64,000 nucleotides of DNA, taken from assembly GCA_963665165.1 (NCBI GenBank), contig OY761989.1, positions 992,001-1,056,000 of the forward strand, written 5' to 3'. Positions 44,860-54,429 of the stretch are shown here, one piece after another. Position 1 is the first letter of the stretch. Every line of letters starts with the position of its first letter. Made by a program: the position numbers and the translations under genes. The stretch is from G963663315 sp963665165 (lineage in GTDB: Bacteria > Pseudomonadota > Gammaproteobacteria > Arenicellales > Poriferihabitantaceae). The notes beneath the pieces were generated by a model, which did not search any database, was not told the origin of the DNA, and saw only the letters and a list, made by a program, of their open reading frames with translations.

Positions 44860-47800
44860 ATGGTATCGCAATTTTCTGTCGCCATCGTGGGCTACAGCCA
44901 CCGGATGCCCGGCGGCATCCGGAGCGACGACGATTTCTGGCGCCTGCTCAGCGAGCGGGGAATCGTCCGGGAATCCGTAACAGGACGCTATGGCAGAGGC
45001 CACCGGCCCATCGGTGAGTTTTCGGGGCCGGGCCGCCTTGCAAGCCCGTATGAGGGGCTGATTCTCGACGATGACGAACTGCTGTTCGACCGGACAATCT
45101 TCGGGATGTCCCATAACGAATTGAGACAGACCGAACCACAGGTACGGATGCTGCTCAATTGCGCATGGGAGGCCATCGAACATGTCGGCTGGGATCTTCA
45201 TTCCCTGCGCAACAGTCCCACCGGGGTCTTCATCGGGGCGCAGGTTCCGGCCGTATCCAACTGGCGACCGCAGCATGGAGTCACCGAGCACTCCGTTTCC
45301 GGCATCAGCCTTGCGATGCTGGCCAACCGGGTCTCCTACTACTTCAACCTCATGGGATCTTCGGCGACCTATTGCACGGCCTGCTCCGCCGGACTGAGCG
45401 CCCTTCACGCGGCTATGAACGCGCTGGCATGCGGCGACTGCGAACAGGCCCTCGTCGGCGCTGTAACCTATCTCGGCAGTGGCAGGATGAGCAGCAGCTT
45501 CAACCTGATGGGGGTCATCAGCCCGGATGGCGTTTGCCACTCCTTCGACGCCAGGGCTAACGGCTACATGCGCTCCGAAGGATCGTTCGTGTTCGCCGTC
45601 AAACCGCTGGCGGCTGCCGAGCGGGACGGAGACCGGATCTGCGCCGTGATCGAGGCAACCGCGGTCAACGCGGCCGGCACGGCCGACGGCACGGCCGGTC
45701 TGGCGCCCGGACGATTCATCAGCGCCCCGACACGGCATGCGCAGGTCGAACTGATGCGCCAGGCTTCGGATCGCGCCAGTATTGCGCCGGGCGACTTCGA
45801 CTATATCGAGGCCCACGCGACCGGGACGGAGGTTGGCGACCGCATTGAGGGCAATGCCATTGCAGAGGCGTTCAGCGGTTTCGAGCGCGAGGTTCCGCTT
45901 CGCGTTTCCAGTGTAAAGAGCAATATCGGACACATGGAGGCCGCCGCTTTCCATTGTGCCCTGCTCAAAGTGGTCCTGATGATGGAGCGGCGTACCTTCG
46001 CGCCCATGTCAAAGGGCTTCCAGGTTCCCAATCCGGAGATCGACTTCGACTCCTGCCCCATGCAGGTGCAGACAGAATGCGAACCATTTCCCGACCATCC
46101 CGTGATAGTCGGCATCAATTCCTTCGGATTCGGTGGGGCCAATGGTCACTGCGTGGTACGGGAATACCGTCCGTCACACCCCCCCGCGCGGTCAGCGCCA
46201 TTGGCTCCGACAGCCGGATTCATGATTCCGTTCTCGGCACGCACATCCAGGGCCCTGGTCGAAAGCGCGGTGCAGTTGCGCCAGGCTCTCGACGAGAAAC
46301 CGTGGAGTCTCTACACGCTCGCCGGCAATCTGGGTTGTCGCCGCACCCATTTTGCTGCACGGACGGCATTTTCTGCGCGCAGTCCGGACGGCCTGGCTGA
46401 GGCGCTGGATGCCTTTGCCGCCACCGAAACCCCCATCTCCCTGTGCGAGGAGGGTGAGCGTCGAATCGTAATGGTTTTTGCCGGGCAGGGAACCCAATGG
46501 GCTGGATGCGGCAAGGATCTATACGATAGCCATCCCGTTTTTCGTCGTGTCATCGATACCATTGAAGAGCACTGGCTGGAACATGCGGATTTCTCGCTGC
46601 GTGAAGCCTGTTTCGCAGCCCCACAGGCGGCGCTCGACGAATGCGAGCTGGCCCAGCCCGTAATTTTCATGATCCAGTGCGCGCTGGTGGAGCTCTTCAA
46701 GACCTGGGGAATCTATCCGGACTGCGTTATCGGACACAGTTCCGGCGAAGTCGCCGCGGCTTACGCCTCCGGCGCCCTCTCACTCGCCGATGCCACGCGT
46801 CTGGTCTTCAATCGAGCGAGCTTGCAGCAACGCACGGCCGGATCCGGTCGCATGCTGGCGATCGGTCTTGATCGGCAAAGCGTGAAAGAGTTGCTGGAAA
46901 CCCTGGATATACCCTGCCAGGGTGACGGCAGCCAATCCGTTCCTGTCGAAATCGCCTGTGATAACGCACCGGCCAATACGGTCATCTGCGGACTTGAAAC
47001 CGACCTGCAACCCGTGATGAAGGAGTTGGGCAGGCAAAACCTTCATTACCAGCTGCTCCCGGGCAACATCGCTTTTCATTCCCGGGCGATGGATGTGATC
47101 AGGGACGATACGCTGGCCGCGCTCTCGTTTCTCGACAATCGCACCTTCGACTTCGAGGCGCCGTTCGTCTCATCTGTAACCGGTCTGGAGACACAACGAC
47201 TCGATAGCGCCTACTGGTGGTCCAACATTCGTCAACCGGTCCGTTTCGCCGCAGCGGTGGAAACCGTCATTCGCGACCACAGGCCGGATGTGATATTGGA
47301 GCTCGCGCCCCATTCGGCCCTGCAGCCCATCATAAAACAATGCGTAGAAGGGGTTTTTTCGCAGCCTGAGTCCATCCCGACTTTCATGCGGGACATGGAT
47401 ACCTGTCTCGGCTTCTGCGAAGCCCTGGGCGCTCTCTTCAGGGCCGGTGTCGTGATCGACTTCAAGGCGCAATACCCACGGCCGAGTCCCATTACCCATT
47501 TGCTTCCCGGCCATCCGCGCGACGAACAGAGGGCCGTCGACAACACCATGGACGACGAATTCCTGCAGAAGCGGAGCGAGTACTCTCACGGGCCGCTGGT
47601 GGGCCATCGGGTCCCCTGCGATCACCTGCTCTTCGAGGGGCGCCTGTCGGAAGCTGCCTTCCCGTGGCTGGCTCAGCACCGGGTCCATTACGCACCGATC
47701 ATGCCTGCTGCCGGTTATATCGAGTTGATCCTGCAAGCGCTGGAAGGCGCGCCACTCAAGATCGACGCGATTGAATTCCTCCAGCCCTGCCCCGTCCCCG

Positions 47801-50800
47801 GAACGCCGGTGCGGCTTCAGACGGCCTTGCAACCGGAATCCCATTCGCCGGGTGAATTCAGCTTTACCATTTCGACCCAGCCTTACGATGTCGACGCGAA
47901 GAGTGAATTGCACTGCCACGGCAGGGTGCGCCTGATCGGCCCCGATCATGCGCCAGACGTACCGGAACAGGTAAGTGGAATCGACGCCTCGCGCTACGAA
48001 CCCCTGGCATATGCGGCGGATGACGAGATCTACGAACGCTTCGAGACGGTCCTCGGCGATACGTTCCAGTACGGCCCCAGTTTCAGAAACATGCGGCAGT
48101 TGCGGCGCGATCTGGCCAGCGACCACCTGCTGTTCGATGTCGAGATCGACGAGCGGTTGTGGGCGGACGGTCAGGAGGAGGGCTACGTTTTCTTCCCGGC
48201 GTTGCTGGATGGCGGCTTGCAGTCGTTTCTCTACGACCTCATGCTCGGCGCCGATTTCTTCGCCATTCCCCGCCGGGCAGAGAACGTGACATACCTGCAT
48301 GCCCCAACGGCGCCCAGGTTGACCTGCCATGTTACCTATCCCGGCAATATTCGCTACGAGGTCGACGACAAGGGCCAATATACCGTGCCGACCGGAGAAT
48401 GGGTTTCCGGCAGCATCAGTTGCTATGACGGCGCCACCGGAAACCTCGTTCTCCACATCGAGAAGTACATTTCGTTCATCTCGAATCCGCGCCGGGTGGA
48501 TTTTCCGAACAGCAAGCATCGAATCATCTGGCAGCAGAAGTTCATCTCCGATGCAGAGGCGATCGCAAACCGGTTGCCCGAGGGAGAAATCGAACCATCC
48601 ACCTTGCTTGCCGTCCTGGAACAACCCGATGGCGGTGGCGTACACGTCTGCCATGCGGTCGAATTTTCCGGCGCCAGGGAGCCCGGGCAAACTGTGCTTT
48701 ACCGATGTGTCGACCATCTGTCGGATGCCGGTACCCAATGTGAATTCTGGCTTATCGGTGACGACGATGACACGGTTCGGGCACAATACGATGCGTTTCA
48801 TGAACACGATACCGCCCTTCGTTTCTACTGCCTCGAACCTGCGGCGCGGAAGGCCTCTTCGCTCGACAAGGGCCTGCTACGCAGGAACGCTGCCCAGATA
48901 CTGTTTCTCCATTGGGATAGTGGCTCGTACACGTCTGAAGACTGGCGATTTTTCCAGGAGGTGGCGGTTGCGGGCGGATTGGCGCTGGTTTTCCATGGCA
49001 AAGGCGAGGATATCGAGCCCGGCGCCGGTTGGACGACGCTTCGCGCCGATGGGCGCACGACGCTACTGCAGGCGCCGTTCCCCGATATGGCCCGGGAGAG
49101 AGCAACCGCTCTGCCGGGGCCCCGTTGGGTGCTGGGGGAACCGCAGAGCCGGGCATCCGCATGGGTGTCCCTGATTGATAGCCCTGCGGTCCATACGCTT
49201 CCCTGGGAATCCTTCCAGCGAAACGAATCCCTGGATCCTGAAGCCTGCCCGCAGGCAGCGGACGTGCAGGCGATTGATCTCTTCTTCGACCGGGACCCAC
49301 AGGATCCGACTGGCGAGCAGGCGGTCTCGCACCTGGTCGCCTTCATCCGGATGATGGTTCCCTGGAGGGTCGAACAGGCAACCTGCCGGTGCCGCGTTAC
49401 CGTGGTGACGCGCAAGGCAGCCCTGGATGTGGAAGATGCGCGCGGAAGCGCGCTCTGGGGCGCGGTTCGCAGCATGGCGGTCGAGATCGCCCAGGAAGCC
49501 AGGCTCGACTTCCGCCTCGTGGACCTGGCCGCTGACGATGACCTCAAGACACTGGCGTGGCTTGCCCGTCGCGACCTGCGCGAGCGAGAGCTTGCCGTGC
49601 GCGAAGGCCACCTGTGGGCACCGCGGGTCGTGAGCAACCGGGAGCCGTTCCCGCATGTCCCGGAAGGCGAAGATCCTCCTTATCGGCTCTTTCTGGAGAA
49701 TGCGGGGCAAATCGGCGGCCTTCAGATGAAGACCTGCGACCCCGCGCCACTGGACCCTTCCAGTGTGGAAATCGAGGTGGCGGCCGCAGCGCTGAACTTC
49801 CGCGATATCATGGTAACACTGGGCCTGCTGCCGGCATTGGCCTACGAGCGGTCCGCAATCGGCCGCGAGGTTGGAATGGAGGCGAGCGGAGTCGTCCGGC
49901 GCACAGGCGTGTCGGTGCAGGAATTCAAGGCCGGCGACGAGGTGGTCTTTGTGGGCGGAGGGTGCATCGCCAATCGGGCGACCGTTGAGCGGTACCGGGT
50001 CTTCCGCAAGCCTGCGGGACTGAGCACGGAAGAAGCCGCGTCCTCCCTGTCGGTTCTCGTGACTGCGTATTACGCACTGATACACTTGGCCCGAATCCGC
50101 AAGGGCCAACGCGTTCTCATCCACTCGGCGATGGGTGGCGTCGGGCAGGCTGCAATCGCGCTTGCCAGGAATGCGGGGGCAGAAATATACGCTTCGGCAG
50201 GCAGCAAGAGCAAACGCATGCAGTTGCTGGAATTGGGGGCCCGCGCGGCCTTTGATTCCCACAGCGACGCGTGGTATGCGGGTCTGATGAAGGAGACCGG
50301 CGGCGGTGTCGATGTGGTACTGAATTCCCTGGCGGGCCGCCACGTTCCGCTTTGCCTGCAAGCCCTTCGGGCGGGCGGCTGGCACTGCGAAATCGGCAAG
50401 GTCGATATCTATTCCGACAACGCGCTCGGCCTGCGCGCCTTTCGCAAGAATTTGCGTTTCGCGGCCATCGACATGGATCGCCTGATGCTGGATGATCCAT
50501 TTCTCTCGCGCCGGCTTTCCGAGGAATGTCTCGATCTGCTCGAGCGCGGCGTGGTGAAGCCGTTGCCGGTCACCACCTTCGGATATGGCGACTACTCGAG
50601 GGCGCTCCGCCTCATGACTACGGGTGGGCACCAGGGCAAATTGGCGCTGAAGGCGCCGCTGCCTTCTGTCTGCCGTGACTTTCCGATCGTCGACCGGCGA
50701 CCGTTCCTGGACCCCGACGCGACCTGGCTGGTGACCGGCGGCCTGGGTGGCTTCGGCCAGCGGCTCCTGCCCTACCTCGTGACCGCAGGCGCCCGCCACC

Positions 50801-51879
50801 TGACCCTGATGGACCGCGACCCCGAACGCCGCCGCAGTGAGTACTGGTTGCGCCAATCGACAACCCTCGCGTCGATGGGCCAGGGAGTGGAAATCGACCT
50901 GGTTCAGGGCGATGTTTCCGATGAGGCAGATGTTCGCCGCTGTGTCGCCAACTTGAAAAGGCCGCTCAAGGGCGTGTTCCATCTCGCAGGGGTGCTGGAC
51001 GATTGCCTGCTGGCAGACCTCTCGACGGAGTCCATCTCCCAAGTGTTTGCACCCAAGGCGCGGGGAGCGCTCAATCTTCACCGCGCCACCGCCGGGCTGG
51101 CGCTTGATCATTTTGTCCTGGTTTCGTCCATGTCGTCAACCTTCGGCAATCCGGGACAGATCAACTACAGCGCAGCCAACGCCTTCATGGACGGTCTTTG
51201 CGCTTGCCGCCACCGTCAGGGATTGCCGGCCCTGTCCTACAATCTGGCGGCTGTCGCAGACGCGGGCATGGCCGCGAAAAACCTCGCGGTTCTGCGCCTC
51301 ATGAGAGTCGCCGGCATGCCTCCGGTGAGTAGCCATTTTGCCATCGCCAACCTCGACTATGCCCTGCGCAAAATGGCCGGGAACGACCACCTCGTCACCG
51401 CCCTGTTCAAGCGCGTTCTGTGGAGCGTCGATTCGGCGGACTATATGCGCACGGGTCGGCTGATCAGCAACCAGGATGCGTTCGTGACAGGCTCCGATGA
51501 GCAATTGACGGTGGATGGCGTCATGTCGAAAATCGCCTCCAAAGTCTCCGAACTCTGCGGTCACGATGAGGGCGGCGTGGAAGAACCACTGTCCAGTTTC
51601 GGCCTCAACTCCATCTCTGTCGCCGAGTTGGGGGCGTTTATCCAGAGTGAGTTCAACTTTCAGGCAAGCGCCCTCGAGTTGATGACCACAGCGTCCTGCC
51701 GGTCATTGGCGCACGCTATCGTCTTCGGACGGGAGACCGATGACGAGGCGGATGCGGACGGAGAAGCCAACAGCGCCGGAAATGCTTCCTTTATCGCACA
51801 TCGACGTATCCATCGCCGCCCCTCGGCATTCGCCAGCGCTCCTGAAGACCACTTTCCGCAAGATGGCCAACCTGCGTGA
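44860..51879 (+). CDS. Single-module reducing type I polyketide synthase (KS-AT-DH-ER-KR-ACP)
   Basis: A 2339-residue multienzyme with a full reductive set. Ketosynthase (about 1-425): Cys175 in TACSAG, His319 in EAHATGTE, His358 in SNIGHMEA. Acyltransferase (about 525-830): Ser627 in GHSSGE; the later IAFHS motif suggests malonyl units. Dehydratase (about 900-1180): His940 in QHRVHYAPIMP and Asp1117 in LLDGGLQSF. A linker of about 400 residues has no visible methyltransferase motif. Enoylreductase (about 1600-1925): LNFRDIMVTLG and HSAMGGVGQAA. Ketoreductase (about 1950-2180): TGGLGGFGQ, LDD motif (B-type) and Tyr2103. Carrier domain: Ser2251 in GLNSISVAEL. Domain order equals mycobacterial Mas-type iterative synthases. 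There is no thioesterase; the reductase encoded next would release the chain. Iterative action and chain length are inference. Confidence 0.95.
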   Translation: MVSQFSVAIVGYSHRMPGGIRSDDDFWRLLSERGIVRESVTGRYGRGHRPIGEFSGPGRLASPYEGLILDDDELLFDRTIFGMSHNELRQTEPQVRMLLNCAWEAIEHVGWDLHSLRNSPTGVFIGAQVPAVSNWRPQHGVTEHSVSGISLAMLANRVSYYFNLMGSSATYCTACSAGLSALHAAMNALACGDCEQALVGAVTYLGSGRMSSSFNLMGVISPDGVCHSFDARANGYMRSEGSFVFAVKPLAAAERDGDRICAVIEATAVNAAGTADGTAGLAPGRFISAPTRHAQVELMRQASDRASIAPGDFDYIEAHATGTEVGDRIEGNAIAEAFSGFEREVPLRVSSVKSNIGHMEAAAFHCALLKVVLMMERRTFAPMSKGFQVPNPEIDFDSCPMQVQTECEPFPDHPVIVGINSFGFGGANGHCVVREYRPSHPPARSAPLAPTAGFMIPFSARTSRALVESAVQLRQALDEKPWSLYTLAGNLGCRRTHFAARTAFSARSPDGLAEALDAFAATETPISLCEEGERRIVMVFAGQGTQWAGCGKDLYDSHPVFRRVIDTIEEHWLEHADFSLREACFAAPQAALDECELAQPVIFMIQCALVELFKTWGIYPDCVIGHSSGEVAAAYASGALSLADATRLVFNRASLQQRTAGSGRMLAIGLDRQSVKELLETLDIPCQGDGSQSVPVEIACDNAPANTVICGLETDLQPVMKELGRQNLHYQLLPGNIAFHSRAMDVIRDDTLAALSFLDNRTFDFEAPFVSSVTGLETQRLDSAYWWSNIRQPVRFAAAVETVIRDHRPDVILELAPHSALQPIIKQCVEGVFSQPESIPTFMRDMDTCLGFCEALGALFRAGVVIDFKAQYPRPSPITHLLPGHPRDEQRAVDNTMDDEFLQKRSEYSHGPLVGHRVPCDHLLFEGRLSEAAFPWLAQHRVHYAPIMPAAGYIELILQALEGAPLKIDAIEFLQPCPVPGTPVRLQTALQPESHSPGEFSFTISTQPYDVDAKSELHCHGRVRLIGPDHAPDVPEQVSGIDASRYEPLAYAADDEIYERFETVLGDTFQYGPSFRNMRQLRRDLASDHLLFDVEIDERLWADGQEEGYVFFPALLDGGLQSFLYDLMLGADFFAIPRRAENVTYLHAPTAPRLTCHVTYPGNIRYEVDDKGQYTVPTGEWVSGSISCYDGATGNLVLHIEKYISFISNPRRVDFPNSKHRIIWQQKFISDAEAIANRLPEGEIEPSTLLAVLEQPDGGGVHVCHAVEFSGAREPGQTVLYRCVDHLSDAGTQCEFWLIGDDDDTVRAQYDAFHEHDTALRFYCLEPAARKASSLDKGLLRRNAAQILFLHWDSGSYTSEDWRFFQEVAVAGGLALVFHGKGEDIEPGAGWTTLRADGRTTLLQAPFPDMARERATALPGPRWVLGEPQSRASAWVSLIDSPAVHTLPWESFQRNESLDPEACPQAADVQAIDLFFDRDPQDPTGEQAVSHLVAFIRMMVPWRVEQATCRCRVTVVTRKAALDVEDARGSALWGAVRSMAVEIAQEARLDFRLVDLAADDDLKTLAWLARRDLRERELAVREGHLWAPRVVSNREPFPHVPEGEDPPYRLFLENAGQIGGLQMKTCDPAPLDPSSVEIEVAAAALNFRDIMVTLGLLPALAYERSAIGREVGMEASGVVRRTGVSVQEFKAGDEVVFVGGGCIANRATVERYRVFRKPAGLSTEEAASSLSVLVTAYYALIHLARIRKGQRVLIHSAMGGVGQAAIALARNAGAEIYASAGSKSKRMQLLELGARAAFDSHSDAWYAGLMKETGGGVDVVLNSLAGRHVPLCLQALRAGGWHCEIGKVDIYSDNALGLRAFRKNLRFAAIDMDRLMLDDPFLSRRLSEECLDLLERGVVKPLPVTTFGYGDYSRALRLMTTGGHQGKLALKAPLPSVCRDFPIVDRRPFLDPDATWLVTGGLGGFGQRLLPYLVTAGARHLTLMDRDPERRRSEYWLRQSTTLASMGQGVEIDLVQGDVSDEADVRRCVANLKRPLKGVFHLAGVLDDCLLADLSTESISQVFAPKARGALNLHRATAGLALDHFVLVSSMSSTFGNPGQINYSAANAFMDGLCACRHRQGLPALSYNLAAVADAGMAAKNLAVLRLMRVAGMPPVSSHFAIANLDYALRKMAGNDHLVTALFKRVLWSVDSADYMRTGRLISNQDAFVTGSDEQLTVDGVMSKIASKVSELCGHDEGGVEEPLSSFGLNSISVAELGAFIQSEFNFQASALELMTTASCRSLAHAIVFGRETDDEADADGEANSAGNASFIAHRRIHRRPSAFASAPEDHFPQDGQPA

Positions 51880-54367
51880 CCTGAACGGCGCAGCCATACC
51901 GGCGCCTCCACTTGTCGGCCGGTTGCCGCCTCCTTGTCGCAAGGATCTGGATGCGTTGCGCCGCTGCGTTCATGAAACGATGATTCAGGAGACTCCCGGC
52001 GATGCCGTTTCGCCAGACGCTTTCCGGGCGGTCCTGCTGACCGGAGCGACCGGCTTCGTGGGACGCTTCCTCCTGCGGGAACTCCTGAGGCAGAACGACA
52101 CCCTTGTGGTGCACTGCCTGGTCCGCGCCGACAGCGCTGAGCATGGGTTCGAGCGCATACGCGACGCGATGCAGACTGCGGAAATCTGGCAGGAGTCCTA
52201 TACGCAGCGACTGCGTGTCGTGGCCGGAGACATTACCAGGGAACGCTTTGGTCTCCCGAATCGCGAATTCGACACTCTCTGCCAGCAGATGGACGCATTC
52301 TATCATGTAGCTGCAAGTGTGGGCCTTCTCATGTCCTATGACGATATCCGGGAGACCAATGCGCACAGTCTCCGTTCCGTGCTCGAAATTTGTCTGCGAA
52401 CCCGTTTCAAGCATCTGTTCTATTTCTCCACAATAGCCGTGTTTCCCGCGTTCGTCGCCGATTTTGCAAGGGAATATCGTCAAAGCTACATTGACGACCA
52501 GATGCAGCCGGATCTCGACGATATGAAGAAGATGTTTCCGCTTGGCGTGATGGGATACTCCTGGAGCAAGCTGGTGGCCGAGCAGGCTGTTCTGTTTGCG
52601 AAGGCAGCCGGTCTGCCGGTCGCCATCTTTCGCCTTCCCCTGATGAGTCTTTCGAGCACGGGGTATACGCAAGCAGGAAATTTTCCGTCACGCCTGTTTG
52701 CCGCAGCGACACAACTTGAAAAGATACCCAAGGGATTTTCCATACAGCGGAATTCCGATCCGGTCGATACCGTAAGCGAGGTCTGCGCCGCTGTCTCGCT
52801 GAACCCCGACCGGCGATTTACCATCTATCACTGCTGCAATCCGGAGCCGCCCCACGAAGAGATCGAGCTTGCCGATTTCGGGTTGTTCTGGCGAACCGTC
52901 TCCTACAACTCCTTCAAACGTTCATGCCAGGCCATCGGCAGGCGTTCTCCATTACACGGCCAGTGGGCGTTGCTGGATCATTTCGCGCGCTACTGGTTCG
53001 ATGAGCGCGAGCCCGGACGTGCCCTGCCGATCAGCGACCGCGCGATTCAAGCGGATTGTCCGCTCCCGATCCAGTGGCCGGTATTTCTGGTCAGGCATGC
53101 GCGTTCCTACGGCTGGATCCGGCGCCATCGGGACGAATGGCCCTGGCCGATCCCCAGGGGTCGCCTGGATTTCGGTGAGTTCATGGCCCAGGCCGAACGG
53201 TACGCCGAGCGCATGGCGGTTCCGTTCGAGGCGACCTATCCCGCCTGGATCCGGGCTGGCCTCAAGCAATTTGTGGAGGCTCTGAATTCTCCGCAAGCCG
53301 GGATCCGGGAGTCCCGGTTCGTTAACGTGAGCTACGGACTAAGCCGTACTCTGCGCAACAATGCGGCGCTGGCGCACGAACGACAGCGATACCCCGAGAT
53401 TGCGCGGGAGGAAATCGCGCGGCCCGTCTTCATTATCGGTATCAACCGGACTGGCACGACTTTCCTGCATCGCCTCCTGGCGCGCGATCCCGGATTCTGG
53501 ACTCTGCGCTACTATGAGTGTACACAACCGGTGCTGCCCACCGGCGAGTACGGCGCTGTGGCGGGTACGGTCCAGGACCCCCGCCGATCCTATGCACAAG
53601 AATTGCTGGAAGCAGCCGGCTTCGTCAACACGCTTTCCGGGTTTCATCGCCTCGACCCGGACGAACCGGTGGAGGATTGGCAACTTCTCTGGCTTTCCTT
53701 CGCAACCTGGGCCATTCCCCCCGCGTACCATGTGCCCGAGTATAGCCGCTGGCTGGCCTCAACCGGGTCGCGCCATGCATACGCGCATCACCGGCGGGTC
53801 ATGCAACACTTCACATGGCAGCGACGTCAGCGGGATTCGCTCAACAAACGATCCTGGTTGCTCAAGATGCCCTTCCACCTCATGGAACTGGAGGCGCTGG
53901 TGGAAGCGTACCCCGATGCCATGTTCATCCAGACCCATCGCGCCCCTGTAGAATTCATGGGATCCTGGAACAGTCTGGTGGACAGTCTCCGTTCATACAC
54001 TGGCGAGCCGCGTCCTCGGGACGAAACCGGCGCCGAGCAAATGGCGCTCATGAGCCGGATGCTCAATCTTGCCATGGAATTTCGGGAATCCCGTTCCGGG
54101 ATCGATAGCCGTTGGGTGGATGTGCGCTATACCGATCTGGTCAATGACCCGATGGGCGCCGTCCGGGACATCTATTCCCGGTTCGATTGGCGACTTGGGC
54201 CAGCAGCGGTCGACGCAATGGAGCGCTGGCTTTCGAAACAGGCGGAGCAACGCCGGCAGGAGCGACGTCACGAATACCGCCTGGAAGATTTCGGCCTGGA
54301 TGCAGAGGCCGTTAACGACGCCTTCGCGCCTTATCGGGCATTTGTGGCGGCGCGCGACATCCTGTAG
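51863..54367 (+). CDS. Bifunctional thioester reductase - sulfotransferase fusion
   Basis: An 834-residue protein from the ATG at 51863. Residues 55-300 form an extended-SDR thioester reductase: NADP loop LLTGATGFVGR (about 58-68), FYHVAASVGLLMSYDDIRE and the catalytic GYSWSKLVAEQ. Residues 300-520 are a linker with no family I recognise. From about 520 a sulfotransferase domain starts with RPVFIIGINRTGTTFLHRLL, the PAPS phosphate loop (Arg529). A later THRAPVEFMGSWNSL block fits the 3'-phosphate site. The reductase would release the polyketide chain as aldehyde or alcohol and the second domain would sulfate a hydroxyl. It overlaps the synthase by 17 bases in another frame; earlier starts at 51740-51782 are possible but overlap more. 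Order of action and substrate are inference. Confidence 0.88.
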   Translation: MANLRDLNGAAIPAPPLVGRLPPPCRKDLDALRRCVHETMIQETPGDAVSPDAFRAVLLTGATGFVGRFLLRELLRQNDTLVVHCLVRADSAEHGFERIRDAMQTAEIWQESYTQRLRVVAGDITRERFGLPNREFDTLCQQMDAFYHVAASVGLLMSYDDIRETNAHSLRSVLEICLRTRFKHLFYFSTIAVFPAFVADFAREYRQSYIDDQMQPDLDDMKKMFPLGVMGYSWSKLVAEQAVLFAKAAGLPVAIFRLPLMSLSSTGYTQAGNFPSRLFAAATQLEKIPKGFSIQRNSDPVDTVSEVCAAVSLNPDRRFTIYHCCNPEPPHEEIELADFGLFWRTVSYNSFKRSCQAIGRRSPLHGQWALLDHFARYWFDEREPGRALPISDRAIQADCPLPIQWPVFLVRHARSYGWIRRHRDEWPWPIPRGRLDFGEFMAQAERYAERMAVPFEATYPAWIRAGLKQFVEALNSPQAGIRESRFVNVSYGLSRTLRNNAALAHERQRYPEIAREEIARPVFIIGINRTGTTFLHRLLARDPGFWTLRYYECTQPVLPTGEYGAVAGTVQDPRRSYAQELLEAAGFVNTLSGFHRLDPDEPVEDWQLLWLSFATWAIPPAYHVPEYSRWLASTGSRHAYAHHRRVMQHFTWQRRQRDSLNKRSWLLKMPFHLMELEALVEAYPDAMFIQTHRAPVEFMGSWNSLVDSLRSYTGEPRPRDETGAEQMALMSRMLNLAMEFRESRSGIDSRWVDVRYTDLVNDPMGAVRDIYSRFDWRLGPAAVDAMERWLSKQAEQRRQERRHEYRLEDFGLDAEAVNDAFAPYRAFVAARDIL

Positions 54368-54429
54368 ACATTACCGGCCTACTACCCGCGGCATTCGGAA
54401 ATCGCGCCTGTGAGCGGGCGTGCGGGATA

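Noticed and set aside
44413..45954. 513-codon minus-strand open frame spanning the pump-PKS junction
   Set aside because: Covers two well-supported genes on the other strand and shows no family features.
47170..48807. 545-codon minus-strand open frame inside the polyketide synthase
   Set aside because: Antisense to the AT and DH domains; no recognisable motif or ribosome site.
49063..51111. 682-codon open frame on the minus strand inside the polyketide synthase
   Set aside because: Shadow of high-GC coding sequence; composition rich in Arg, His and Gln without any domain, while the plus strand encodes clear ER and KR domains.
51740..51862. Longer N-terminus of the reductase-sulfotransferase
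   Set aside because: It would overlap the synthase by up to 140 bases; the added residues lack features of either domain. Not excluded, since GGGAG lies before the start at 51740.
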